This document shows positions 43,533-53,021 of a DNA stretch of 64,000 nt, one piece after another. Both the position numbers and the translations under genes were made by a program. Below the pieces are notes generated by a model. The model had not been told where the DNA came from and made no database searches. It saw nothing but the letters and a program-made list of their open reading frames with translations. Source of the stretch: Hymenobacter roseosalivarius DSM 11622 (GTDB lineage Bacteria > Bacteroidota > Bacteroidia > Cytophagales > Hymenobacteraceae); assembly GCF_900176135.1 (NCBI RefSeq), contig NZ_FWWW01000068.1:39666-103665 (forward strand), given 5' to 3'. How positions within the stretch are numbered: position 1 is the first letter of the stretch; each line of letters begins with the position of its first letter.

Positions 43533-44479
43533 CTCGTTTTCCAACCTCTGCCCTAAATGCCGCGGCCGGCGGGCTGCTCCTGAGCGCGGCGCTGCTGAGC
43601 AGCTGCGGAAGCGCCTCAGCCCCCACCGATCTGGCCCCGGCAGCAGCGGCTCCGCGCGCAGCCGTCACCGTGGGGCAGATACGGCTGGATACCATCCGGG
43701 AGGTGCTGCACCTGCGCGCCATATCGGCCTATCCGGCCAAGGATGTGCTGCGGGCTACCACTACGGGCTACCTGCTGGCTCCCGTGCCAGTACCGGGCCA
43801 GGTGGTGCGGGCCGGCCAAACGGTGTTTACGCTGCAAACCAAAGAGTCGCGCACCCTGCGTCTGGACCAGCTTACCGGCGACCCGAAGCTGCGGTTTAGT
43901 GGCATCATTCGCATCCCGAGTGCGCGCGGCGGCGTGCTGGCGACCGTCGATAGGCTCGCGGGCGACTACGTGCAGGATGGCGAGCAGCTGGGCCTGGTGT
44001 ACGATCAGACCCGCTTCGGCTTTATTCTGGACGTGCCCCTGACCGAGCTGCGCTACGTGCGGCAGGGGCAGGCCTGCCGCCTGACCCTGCCCGATGGCCG
44101 GGTGCTGCCGGGCCGGGTGGCCGAGCTGCTGCCCGCCGCCGACCTGGCCGCGCAAACCCAGCGCTATACCGTGCGGCCGGTCGGGCGCTTTCCGCAGCTA
44201 CCCGAAAACGTGGCCGTGAGCGTGGAGCTAAACAAAACCGCGCCCTACCTGGCCCGGACCCTGCCCCGCGAGGCCGTGCTCACCGACGAAACCCAGACCA
44301 GCTTCTGGGTGATGCGCCTGCTCAACGACAGCACCGCCGTGAAGGTGCCCGTTCGGCCGGGCCTGGAGCAGCAGGGGCGGGTGGTGATAAACACCCCCGA
44401 ATTTGCCCCCCACGACCGCCTCGTGCTGACCGGAGGCTACGGCCTCGACGATACGGCCGCCGTGCACCTGACCAACTAA
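43529..44479 (+). CDS. RND efflux periplasmic adaptor lipoprotein
   Basis: A 316-residue membrane-fusion protein with a lipoprotein signal ending LLSSC (Cys26). The first barrel-sandwich half is TTGYLLAPVPVPGQVVRAGQTVF and the second IPSARGGVLATVDRLAGDYVQDGEQL, with only a short stretch between them, so the helical hairpin is reduced. The C-terminal barrel includes LPDGRVLPGRVAELLP. It overlaps the channel gene by 4 nt and is 12 nt from the pump gene. Confidence 0.88.
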   Translation: MTRFPTSALNAAAGGLLLSAALLSSCGSASAPTDLAPAAAAPRAAVTVGQIRLDTIREVLHLRAISAYPAKDVLRATTTGYLLAPVPVPGQVVRAGQTVFTLQTKESRTLRLDQLTGDPKLRFSGIIRIPSARGGVLATVDRLAGDYVQDGEQLGLVYDQTRFGFILDVPLTELRYVRQGQACRLTLPDGRVLPGRVAELLPAADLAAQTQRYTVRPVGRFPQLPENVAVSVELNKTAPYLARTLPREAVLTDETQTSFWVMRLLNDSTAVKVPVRPGLEQQGRVVINTPEFAPHDRLVLTGGYGLDDTAAVHLTN

Positions 44480-44491
44480 TCGTCCGCTGCT

Positions 44492-47400
44492 ATGCGCCCT
44501 TCTGTCTTTCAAACTTATAAAGCCCCGATTGCGGTAGTGCTGGCTTTGGTGCTGGCCCTGGGCACGCTGGCTTACCGGCGCATCAACGTGGCGCTGTTTC
44601 CGGAGGTCACGTTTCCGAAGGTGAAGGTGATTGCCGATAACGGCCTACAACCTGTGGACCGCATGATGGTGACCGTGACCAAGCCCCTGGAAAACGCCAT
44701 GAAGCAGGTGCCCGGCCTGCGGCTGCTGCGCTCCACCACCAGCCGCGGGGCTTGCGAAATTTCCGCGTTTTTCGACTGGAGCGTGGATATAGTGCGCAGC
44801 CAGCAAACCATTGAGTCGCGTCTGAATCAGATTCGGGCCGATTTGCCCCCCGGCACCCAAATCACGGTGGAGCGCATGAACCCAGCCATTCTGCCGGTGA
44901 TGGGCTACACGCTGGAAGGGCCTGGCCGGAGCGCGCTGGCGCTGCGCCGCCTGGCCTTATACACCATTAAGCCCTTTCTGTCGCAGGTCGAAGGCGTCTC
45001 GTCGGTGCAGGTGCAGGGTGGGCGCACCAAGGAGTTTCAGGTGGAGCTGCTGCCCGACCAGCTGGCTGCCCTGGGCCTGACGCCGGCCGTGGTCAGCTCT
45101 ATGCTTGGCCAGACTAATTTCGTGCAGAGCAACGGCTACCTGGCCGACTACCGTCGCCTTTACCTGACGGTCACCGACGCCACCATCAGTACCAGACAGG
45201 ACCTGGAAAACGTGGTGCTGCGCCACGATGGCCGCCGCGTCGTGCGCCTCGCCGACGTAGCCACAGTGCGCCTGGGCGAGCAGCCCGAGTACACCCGCGT
45301 TAACGCCAACGGCCACGATGCGGTGCTGATTTCGGTGCTGCGCCAGCCCGAGGCCAACGTGGTGGAGGTGTCGCGGGGGGTACTGGCTCAGGTGGCGGCC
45401 CTGCAAGCGGGCCTGCCCCGCGGCATCACCCTGAAGCCCTACTACGACCAAGCTGATTTCGTGACGGAAGTGGTGCGCTCAGTGCAGGACTCGCTTTGGA
45501 TCGGGTTGGCCCTGGCTCTGGTGGTCACGGCCCTGTTTCTGCGCTCCTGGCGGGCCTCGCTCACCATTCTGCTCACTATTCCGCTGGCCCTGGCCCTGAC
45601 CATCGTGGTACTCTACTTCGGGCTGGGCTACTCCTTTAATATCATGACCCTGGGCGCGCTGGCCGCCGCCATCGGCCTGATGATCGACGACGCGGTTATT
45701 ATGGTGGAACAGCTGCACCGGGTAGGTGAAGAGCACCCCGAGGCTTCCACGGCCGACGTAGTAACCCGCTCGGTGCGCCACCTGCTGCCCGCGCTGGTGG
45801 GCTCCTCCCTGAGCACCATCGTGATTTTTCTGCCCTTCGCCCTGCTGGGCGGGGTGGCTGGAGCCTACTTTAAAGTGCTGGCCACGACTATGGTCGTGGC
45901 GTTGCTGTGCTCGTTTTTCGTGGCTTGGCTGGGGCTGCCGGTTATTTATCTGCTTTTATCAAAAGCTATTAGCCTAAAGTCCTTAGCTGTCAGTTCTGAC
46001 CCCGATGATAAAGTCAGCAGTCAGCAGCTAGAGGCTAACGGCTCAGAAAATCACCACGAAATTCCGTGGGTGCGGGCCGTCATTCGCCAGCCATGGTACA
46101 GCTTGGGGGGCATTTTGCTGCTAATTGGGGTGATGGCCGTAGTGGTGCCCCGCCTGGCCACGGGCTTTTTGCCCGAAATGGATGAAGGAGCCATCGTGCT
46201 CGACTATAATTCGCCCCCCGGCACCAGTATCGAGGAAACCGACCGCATGCTGCGTCAGGCCGAGAAGCTCATTAGTAAAGTGCCCGAAGTAGCCAGCTAC
46301 TCGCGGCGCACGGGCACCCAGATGGGCTTTTTTATCACCGAACCTAACCGTGGCGACTACCTTATTCGCCTCAAAACGGCCCGCCAGCGTACCACCGATG
46401 AGGTTATCGACGACATCCGCCAGCGCATCGAAGCCACCCAGCCGGCGCTCACCATCGACTTCGGGCAGGTCATCGGTGATATGCTGGGTGATCTGATGAG
46501 CACGGTGCAGCCCATCGAGGTCAAGGTGTTTGGGCCCGACCCGACGACGCGCTACGCGCTGGCCGGGCAGGTGGCGGCCCTCGTGGCGCAGACCAGCGGC
46601 ACGGCCGACGTTTTCGACGGCATCGTACGCATGGGCCCTTCGGTGGAGGTGCGGCCCGACGCGCACCGCCTGGCCCAGTTCGGCCTCACGGGCACCGATT
46701 TTCAAAGCCAGCTACAAACCCAGCTGGCCGGGGTGGTGGCCGGCAACGTGCTGGAGGGCGAGCAGTTACTGAATATTCGTCTGCGCTACCCCGGCGCGCT
46801 GCACGCCAGCCTGGCGCAGGTGCGGCAGCAGCCGGTGTTCCTGCCCGACGGGCAGCGCCGCCGCCTGGATGAGCTGGCTCAGGTGCGCGTGCGGGCCGGC
46901 GATGCCGAGCTGGAGCGCGAGAACCTGCAAGCCATGACGGCCGTAACGGCCCGCCTCAATGGCCGCGACCTGGGCACGGCCATGCGGGAGATCCGGCAGC
47001 AGCTGGACCGCCACCTGGCCCTGCCGCCCGGCTACTTCATCCAGTTTGGCGGCTCCTATGCCGAGCAGCAGCAGTCGTTTCAGGAGCTGCTCACGATTCT
47101 GCTCGCGGCCTGCCTGCTGGTGTTTGCCGTGGGGCTTTTCCTGTTTAAGGAGCTGAAAGCCGCCGCCCTCATCCTGTTGGTGGCCGTGTTGGGCCCCGCC
47201 GGCGGCACTCTGGCCCTGTACCTAACCCATACGCCCCTGAACGTAGGCTCCTACACCGGCCTTATCATGGTGGTAGGCATTATCGGGGAAAATGCCATCT
47301 TCACCTTCCAGCAGTTCAATGATGCCCGCCGCGCCGCGCCCGTGGCCCAGGCCATCGGCTATGCCATTGCCGCCCGCCTGCGCCCCAAGCTCATGACGGC

Positions 47401-47596
47401 CCTTTCGGCCATCGCGGCGCTGCTGCCGCTGGCATTAGGCATCGGGGCCGGAGCGCAGCTGCACCAGCCCTTGGCCATTGCCGTGATTGGCGGTTTGCTG
47501 CTGGCTTTGCCCTTGCTGGTGGTGGTGATGCCGAGCCTGTTGCGGCTGGCCTACGAGCCGAAAGCATCCGCGCCTGCTCCGGCCGTGGCGGCGTAG
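44492..47596 (+). CDS. RND efflux permease (second pump)
   Basis: A 1034-residue RND pump with duplicated topology. TM4 has the full proton-relay pair in LMIDDAVIMVEQL, but the TM10 position that is Lys in AcrB reads Glu (VVGIIGENAIFTF), which places it in another subfamily than the pump at 17984-21175. After TM6, residues encoded at 45955-46065 form an extra hydrophilic loop (SDPDDKVSSQQLEANGSENHH), in A/T-richer DNA than the rest. Substrate unknown; lipid or drug export is possible given the MFS and PAP2 genes that follow. Confidence 0.92.
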   Translation: MRPSVFQTYKAPIAVVLALVLALGTLAYRRINVALFPEVTFPKVKVIADNGLQPVDRMMVTVTKPLENAMKQVPGLRLLRSTTSRGACEISAFFDWSVDIVRSQQTIESRLNQIRADLPPGTQITVERMNPAILPVMGYTLEGPGRSALALRRLALYTIKPFLSQVEGVSSVQVQGGRTKEFQVELLPDQLAALGLTPAVVSSMLGQTNFVQSNGYLADYRRLYLTVTDATISTRQDLENVVLRHDGRRVVRLADVATVRLGEQPEYTRVNANGHDAVLISVLRQPEANVVEVSRGVLAQVAALQAGLPRGITLKPYYDQADFVTEVVRSVQDSLWIGLALALVVTALFLRSWRASLTILLTIPLALALTIVVLYFGLGYSFNIMTLGALAAAIGLMIDDAVIMVEQLHRVGEEHPEASTADVVTRSVRHLLPALVGSSLSTIVIFLPFALLGGVAGAYFKVLATTMVVALLCSFFVAWLGLPVIYLLLSKAISLKSLAVSSDPDDKVSSQQLEANGSENHHEIPWVRAVIRQPWYSLGGILLLIGVMAVVVPRLATGFLPEMDEGAIVLDYNSPPGTSIEETDRMLRQAEKLISKVPEVASYSRRTGTQMGFFITEPNRGDYLIRLKTARQRTTDEVIDDIRQRIEATQPALTIDFGQVIGDMLGDLMSTVQPIEVKVFGPDPTTRYALAGQVAALVAQTSGTADVFDGIVRMGPSVEVRPDAHRLAQFGLTGTDFQSQLQTQLAGVVAGNVLEGEQLLNIRLRYPGALHASLAQVRQQPVFLPDGQRRRLDELAQVRVRAGDAELERENLQAMTAVTARLNGRDLGTAMREIRQQLDRHLALPPGYFIQFGGSYAEQQQSFQELLTILLAACLLVFAVGLFLFKELKAAALILLVAVLGPAGGTLALYLTHTPLNVGSYTGLIMVVGIIGENAIFTFQQFNDARRAAPVAQAIGYAIAARLRPKLMTALSAIAALLPLALGIGAGAQLHQPLAIAVIGGLLLALPLLVVVMPSLLRLAYEPKASAPAPAVAA

Positions 47597-47620
47597 GTGT
47601 TTTTCTAATGATATTCGCCC

Positions 47621-48802
47621 ATGCGTCGTTTCTCCTACCTCACCCGCGCCGTTTGGCTGCTCTCGCTCATCAGCCTGTTCACGGACCTGGCCAGCGAGAT
47701 GCTGTACCCGGTAATGCCCCTTTATTTGCAGTCTATTGGGTTTTCCGTCTTCTACATCGGCTTGCTGGAGGGCGTAGCCGAGGCCGTGGCGGGCCTGAGC
47801 AAAGGCTACTTCGGACAATGGTCCGACAGGCTGGGCCGGCGCGTGCCCTTCGTGCAGTGGGGCTACGGGTTGAGCGCCCTCTCCAAGCCGCTGCTGGCCG
47901 TGCTGGTAACGCCCGTGGGCGTGCTGCTGGTGCGCACCCTCGACCGCCTGGGCAAGGGCCTGCGCACCGGGGCCCGCGACGCGCTGCTCTCCGACGAAAC
48001 CACGCCCGCCAACAAGGGCAAGGTGTTCGGCTTTCATCGCTCCATGGATACGCTCGGGGCGGTGCTGGGGCCCGCGGCGGCTCTGATGTGGCTGGGCAGC
48101 CATCCGGGAGAGTTTCGGCCTCTGTTTCTGCTGGCCTTCGGGCCCGGCGTGTTGGCCGTGGGCGTGGCCCTGCTGCTGCACGAGCGGCGGCGCGCGCCCT
48201 CGCCCCGGCGGGTGCAGCCGTTCTGGGCGGTCTTCGCTTATTGGCGGGTAGCGCCGCCGGCTTACCGGCGGGTAGCGGGCGCACTGCTGGTATTCGCTTT
48301 ATTCAACAGTTCCGACGCCTTTCTGCTGCTGCTGGCCCGGCAGCGCGGCCTATCCGACACCACCGTTATCGGGCTGTATGTTTTCTATAATATGGTGTAC
48401 GTGCTCAGCGCCTGGCCCGCTGGCTACCTGGCCGACCGCTGGGGCCCGCGCCGCCTGCTGATAGCGGGGCTGGTGCTGTTCGCCGTCGTGTACGGGGGCG
48501 CGAGCGTGGCCCACACCGGGGGACTTTTCGGGCTGATTTTCGGGCTGTACGGCCTGTACGCGGCGGCCACCGAGGGCATCAGCAAGGCTTGGCTCAGCAA
48601 CCTGAGCGCCCCCGCCGACACGGGCGCGGCCCTGGGCACCTTCGCCGGGCTCGGCAGCCTGGCGGCGCTGGTCGCCAGCACCCTGGCCGGCCTGCTGTGG
48701 CAGTGGCGCGGCCCCGGCTTGCCCTTCGCGCTGGCCGCTGGTGCCGCCCTGAGCGTGGCCGTCTACCTGGGCACGATGCGCCTAGCCGCGCGCCCGGCCT
48801 GA
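47621..48802 (+). CDS. MFS transporter
   Basis: A 393-residue major facilitator protein with about 12 membrane helices. The loop after helix 2 reads GQWSDRLGRRVPF, the family signature, and LADRWGPRRLL is its counterpart in the second half. The start (LTRAVWLLSLISLFTDLASEMLYPVMPLYL) is typical of drug/proton antiporters. It begins 24 nt after the pump gene in the same direction and is probably part of that operon. Confidence 0.88.
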   Translation: MRRFSYLTRAVWLLSLISLFTDLASEMLYPVMPLYLQSIGFSVFYIGLLEGVAEAVAGLSKGYFGQWSDRLGRRVPFVQWGYGLSALSKPLLAVLVTPVGVLLVRTLDRLGKGLRTGARDALLSDETTPANKGKVFGFHRSMDTLGAVLGPAAALMWLGSHPGEFRPLFLLAFGPGVLAVGVALLLHERRRAPSPRRVQPFWAVFAYWRVAPPAYRRVAGALLVFALFNSSDAFLLLLARQRGLSDTTVIGLYVFYNMVYVLSAWPAGYLADRWGPRRLLIAGLVLFAVVYGGASVAHTGGLFGLIFGLYGLYAAATEGISKAWLSNLSAPADTGAALGTFAGLGSLAALVASTLAGLLWQWRGPGLPFALAAGAALSVAVYLGTMRLAARPA

Positions 48803-48843
48803 TTATTCTGTATTCTGTCGGAGCGAACCAGTGCAGGTTGGCT

Positions 48844-49656
48844 TCAGCGGGGCCGCCAGGTAAAGCTCAGGCCGGGCGCGCCGCCGTAGTACGTGGGCGA
48901 AAAGCTCATGCCCGCGGGCAGGCGCGGCTGCCGGCCCCAGCGGTTGCGGTGGGAGAGGTAAGCCAGGTGGGCCGAAAGAATGCCCACGCCGGCCCCGGCA
49001 AATACGTCGCTCTGCCAGTGCTTATTATTCAGCATTCGCAAAGCGCCCACCCCGGTAGCAATGGTGTAGGCCCCGATGCCGTACCACTGGCTTTTATCCC
49101 GAAACTCGGTGTGTACGATGCTGGCCGCCAGAAAGGCCTGCGCCGTGTGGCCCGAGGGAAAGGCATACTGCTTGCCGTTGGGCCGGTCGATGTTGGTGGC
49201 GTACTTGAGCGCGTACACGCTGGCCAGCATAACGGCCTCCGCTTTGCCAATGATGAGCAGGGTATTAAGCCGGTCGTCGCGCGACTCGATGCCGGCCAGG
49301 GCCACGGCCCCCAGCTCCAAGTAGGGGGCAAAAATCAGCGCGTCGTCTACGCGGGTATGGAAGGTGGGAAAGGCCCGTTGCAGGTCGCGCCGGGCGTCGT
49401 AGCTGCTGTACAGCCCATGGCCGTTGATGGTGCTGATGCCGTAGCCGATCAGTAGCGCGGGCACGATGCTGGCCCGCACCAGCTTGCCCCGATACCAGGC
49501 CTTTTTGGTCGGAGTCGGAGCTAGGGTGGAGTTTTCAAACTTATGCAGGGTATCAGCGGCCGGGGGCGCGGCGGGCAGCACCTGGGCATACGTCGGCATT
49601 GATGCGCCGACTAGCAGCAGGAGCGCAGTGACGCGGGTAAGGAGAAAGGAACGCAT
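48844..49656 (-). CDS. PAP2-family phosphatase, exported
   Basis: A 270-residue protein with a signal peptide (about 1-24) and the three PAP2 motifs: KYATNIDRPNG, PSGHTAQAF with the phosphohistidine-side His, and the SDVFAG region after NNKHWQ. PAP2 enzymes at the envelope remove phosphate from lipids such as undecaprenyl diphosphate or lipid A. It converges on the MFS gene with a 41-nt gap, so it is not part of that operon. Confidence 0.9.
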   Translation of the reverse strand: MRSFLLTRVTALLLLVGASMPTYAQVLPAAPPAADTLHKFENSTLAPTPTKKAWYRGKLVRASIVPALLIGYGISTINGHGLYSSYDARRDLQRAFPTFHTRVDDALIFAPYLELGAVALAGIESRDDRLNTLLIIGKAEAVMLASVYALKYATNIDRPNGKQYAFPSGHTAQAFLAASIVHTEFRDKSQWYGIGAYTIATGVGALRMLNNKHWQSDVFAGAGVGILSAHLAYLSHRNRWGRQPRLPAGMSFSPTYYGGAPGLSFTWRPR

Positions 49657-50200
49657 GAAGAAGCTAGAATAGAAAAACGAGGCAAATAACGCAGCTGCTG
49701 GCAGTAGCAGACAACAATAAGAGGTCTTTTTGAGGAAAACCTGTAGCTGGGCGAGCCGCTAACTAGTCTGGCCACCTCCTATGAGCGCTCTGGGGGGCTT
49801 TTTCGGCGCAGCTTTGTTGCTGTCATATTCAAATAGTCCCCTGGCTCCATGTTGAATTCATTATAGTAGAACGTACACATTTGGAGTCGCGAAACCGCTT
49901 TCACGACAGCTGGGGTGTTTTTAAGCCAGCACTTTTCTTTGGTAACAGCTTGACATACAGGATATTCAACGCCAGCCGCGTAAGGCCTGAATAGCATGCT
50001 ACTCCTCGAAAACACTCGCGCCCGGCCACACTACACCCCAAATCGGCAAGTATAACGAGAGATTCTAAAGACAATCTGTTGGTGAAAACCAGGTTTTGGT
50101 AGTAGCGGCAAGGCCGGGCGCAACTGTCGAATTTGCCCTACATTAGCCCTCCCAAGCTCTTCGCACGAGCCTTTTCTTTCTGCTTACCCTTATTAACTAT
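49657..50200. other. Intergenic region with a doubtful frame
   Basis: About 540 nt, A/T-richer than its neighbours. A minus-strand frame at 49779-50015 (78 residues) shows no known motif and may be a remnant. GGGGGGCTTTTTCGG at 49792 is an instance of the dispersed motif without a paired arm. No promoter of the usual kind is evident before the epimerase gene. Confidence 0.45.
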
Positions 50201-51202
50201 ATGGCATCAGTGCTGGTGACGGGTTGCGCCGGGTTTATTGGCTCTCACCTCTGCGAGCGGCTTTTAGCCGACGGCCACCAGGTAGTAGGCCTGGACAATT
50301 TTGACCCCTTTTATGCCCGCTCGCTGAAGGAAGCCAACCTGGGGGGCTTTTTTCAGCATCCGAACTTTCGCTTTCACGCCCTGGACCTGCGAGATGGCAC
50401 CGCCGCCCTGACGCAAACCCTGGGCGATACCGCCATCGACGTAGTGGTGCACCTGGCCGCCAAAGCCGGTGTCGGGCCTTCGGTGCGCGAGCCGGCGGCT
50501 TACCTGGACAATAACGTACTAGGTACCACCCACTTACTGGAATGGATCCGGCTCCAGGGTATCGGTAAATTATTCTTTGCTTCCTCTTCCTCGGTGTACG
50601 GCAACACGCCCCAGCGGCCTTTCCGCGAAGACCAGGCCCTGCTGCAAGCCTGCATTTCTCCGTACGCGGCCTCGAAGCTGGCCGGCGAGCAGCTGACCTA
50701 TACCTATCATCACCTCTACGGTCTGAGTGTGCTGAACGCGCGCTTTTTCACCGTTTATGGCCCCCGACAGCGCCCCGATCTGGCGATTCATAAGTTCGTG
50801 CGCCTGCTGCGGGCGGGCCAGCCGATTCCTGTTTTCGGCGATGGTACCACGGCCCGCGACTACACCTTCGTACTGGATACGGTGGAGGGCATCGCGCGCG
50901 GCGTGCGGTATTTGCTGACTCAGCCCAGCGGCTACGAAACCATTAATTTGGGTAACAGTCACCCCGTACCGCTCCTGGAACTCATTGCAGCCGTGGGCGA
51001 AGCGGTCGGAATTACCCCCCAGCTGATCTTTCAGCCCATGCAGGCCGGCGACGTGGACGTGACCTACGCCGACAGCCGCAAGGCGCACGCCCTGCTGGGC
51101 TACGCGCCCCAAACGCCGCTGGCGGACGGTCTCCGGCAATTTGTGACTTGGTTGAACGAAGGGCCGGTTGATAGCTCCCATCACGTACACCCCGTCAGCT
51201 AG
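50201..51202 (+). CDS. NAD-dependent epimerase/dehydratase (extended SDR, GalE-like)
   Basis: A 333-residue sugar-nucleotide enzyme. The NAD motif TGCAGFIGSH is at 7-16, the catalytic Ser/Thr region in FFASSSSVYG, and the YxxxK pair in YAASK at about 155-159. The DNFDPFYARSLKEANL segment resembles UDP-glucuronate or UDP-glucose 4-epimerases. It precedes a membrane glycosyltransferase by 24 nt, so the two probably work together on a sugar for the envelope. The exact sugar is not determinable here. Confidence 0.88.
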   Translation: MASVLVTGCAGFIGSHLCERLLADGHQVVGLDNFDPFYARSLKEANLGGFFQHPNFRFHALDLRDGTAALTQTLGDTAIDVVVHLAAKAGVGPSVREPAAYLDNNVLGTTHLLEWIRLQGIGKLFFASSSSVYGNTPQRPFREDQALLQACISPYAASKLAGEQLTYTYHHLYGLSVLNARFFTVYGPRQRPDLAIHKFVRLLRAGQPIPVFGDGTTARDYTFVLDTVEGIARGVRYLLTQPSGYETINLGNSHPVPLLELIAAVGEAVGITPQLIFQPMQAGDVDVTYADSRKAHALLGYAPQTPLADGLRQFVTWLNEGPVDSSHHVHPVS

Positions 51203-51226
51203 TCGCCCGCACTCTCCTTCGCCTTG

Positions 51227-52915
51227 ATGAAAACTACTCCTGTTTTCGACTCGCCGGCTCGTTGGCTGCGGCTGCCTCTGCTGCTGCTGGTTTGTCTGTT
51301 TAGCTGCTTCGTGCACCTGAGTGCGCCCGAAGTCAGCCTGATGGAAGCGCGCAACTTCACGGCCGCCCGCGAAATGGCCGAGGGTGGCTCCTGGCTGCTG
51401 CCCACCATGAACGGCGAGCTGCGTCTGGCCAAGCCCCCGCTGCCCACCTGGGCCGTGGCCGGGGTGCTGCGCCTGACCGGCCCGACCGACAATCTGACTC
51501 TCCTGCGCCTTCCGGCCGCCCTCATGGCGACGCTGCTGGTAGTGTTTTTCTGGAAACTAGCCGAAGAGCTGACCGCCGACCTTACCGGTGAGGAGGCCGC
51601 GCCGGGGCGTACGGCCTGGCTGGCGGCACTGGTGCTGGCCAGTAGTCTGCTGCTCATCACCGTGGGCCGCGACGGGCAATGGGATATTTTCTCCAATAGC
51701 TTCATGGTGGGGGCTTTGTGGCTGCTGGTTCGAGGCTGGCTGCGGTCCGGCGCGGGCTACGGGTGGTTTGCCGCGGGGGGCTTTTTGGTTGGGCTAAGCA
51801 TCCTGAGCAAAGGCCCGGTGGCACCTTATAGCATTCTGCTGCCTTTTGTGGGCTGCTTCGTGTCGCCGCTGTGGGCGCGGCGCGGCGCCGTGCGCGGGCA
51901 CTGGCGCGGCGGCCTAGTGGCGGCCGGCGTGGCTCTGCTGATCGGGGTAGCCTGGCCCTTATATGTGCTCTATCACGTAGCCCCGGCTGCCCTCGCCGTG
52001 GCCCAGACTGAGATAGCGGCGTGGGCCGACCGCCATGTGCAGCCGTTCTGGTACTACTGGAAACTGCCCGTGTTTACGGGTCTGTGGGTAATCGTGGCAT
52101 TAGCGGCCCTGGCCGTGCCCTACGCCCGCCCCCGCCTGACGCGCTACCTGCCTTACGTCTTCGTGGTGGGCTGGCTGGCCGCCTCCTTTGTTCTGCTCAG
52201 CTTGGTGCCCGAGAAGAAGGAACGCTACATGCTGCCGATGCTTTTGCCCCTGGCGCTGCTCATGGGCGGGCTGCTGCGCTACTGGGAAGTAGTGTTTCGT
52301 GCGCCCCTCGTGCCGCGCGCCGACCGGCTGTGGCTGCGGACCTGGGCGGGCTTGCTGGCGCTGGTGTGCGTGCTGTTGCCGGCAGCAATGATCTTCTTCC
52401 AGCTGCCTGGCTTCGACCTGCGCAGCGTCCGGTTCGCGGTGGCCGTGCCCACTTTGGGGTTGCTGGGTACGGCCGCCTTCTTCTATGGCTTTCGCCGCCC
52501 TGCCCCGGCTGGTCTGAGTGGTGTTTCCGTGACGCTGCTGGCAGTGGTGCTTACGCTGCTGCTGCCCGTCTACCCGGTGTGGGAGCGGCGAACTAACGAT
52601 CCTGGCATGCGCCGTTTGCAGCAGGTACGTCTGAACCCAGGCCTGCGAGGGCTGCCGTGGTATAGCCAAACCGAAATGCATATCAAGCAGGTCTGGCAGG
52701 CCGGACATGCGGTGCCCCTACTGCAAGCGCCGCTTTCTGTTCCGCGCCGCCCGCTGGTTATTTTCTCTCTGGCCCCCGAAGCAGTGCATCTGCCGCCCGC
52801 CTGGCTAAACCGCACGCAGATAGTCCAGATAGATAGTTTCTATACCGATCATACGCGGGCCGGCGGCCACTGGCGCGTCTGGATTGTCCGGGCAAAAGCC
52901 GCCCGGACGAACTAA
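51227..52915 (+). CDS. Membrane glycosyltransferase of the ArnT/PMT (GT39/83) type
   Basis: A 562-residue integral membrane protein with about 12 helices. The N-terminal loop has SLMEARNFTAAREMAEGGSW and LRLAKPPLPTW, the region with catalytic acidic residues in ArnT-like transferases, which move a sugar from undecaprenyl phosphate to lipid A or other targets. GRDGQWDIFSN and LSKGPVAPY are also typical. The first ATG is 51227. Pairing with the epimerase upstream supports envelope sugar modification. Only the last 100 residues lie outside the membrane. Confidence 0.85.
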   Translation: MKTTPVFDSPARWLRLPLLLLVCLFSCFVHLSAPEVSLMEARNFTAAREMAEGGSWLLPTMNGELRLAKPPLPTWAVAGVLRLTGPTDNLTLLRLPAALMATLLVVFFWKLAEELTADLTGEEAAPGRTAWLAALVLASSLLLITVGRDGQWDIFSNSFMVGALWLLVRGWLRSGAGYGWFAAGGFLVGLSILSKGPVAPYSILLPFVGCFVSPLWARRGAVRGHWRGGLVAAGVALLIGVAWPLYVLYHVAPAALAVAQTEIAAWADRHVQPFWYYWKLPVFTGLWVIVALAALAVPYARPRLTRYLPYVFVVGWLAASFVLLSLVPEKKERYMLPMLLPLALLMGGLLRYWEVVFRAPLVPRADRLWLRTWAGLLALVCVLLPAAMIFFQLPGFDLRSVRFAVAVPTLGLLGTAAFFYGFRRPAPAGLSGVSVTLLAVVLTLLLPVYPVWERRTNDPGMRRLQQVRLNPGLRGLPWYSQTEMHIKQVWQAGHAVPLLQAPLSVPRRPLVIFSLAPEAVHLPPAWLNRTQIVQIDSFYTDHTRAGGHWRVWIVRAKAARTN

Positions 52916-53021
52916 GCCGCCGGTAGCTTGGCTCCGTCCACGGGAAAGAATACAGAGAAAGGCCCAAACCATAGTGCCGTGCCTGGTAGCCTGAGATTCA
53001 GAAAGTGGCTGCAAGCCGCGC

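Noticed and set aside
49779..50015. 78-residue minus-strand frame before the epimerase gene
   Set aside because: I saw no family resemblance. It may be a remnant, but there is not enough to call it a gene or pseudogene.
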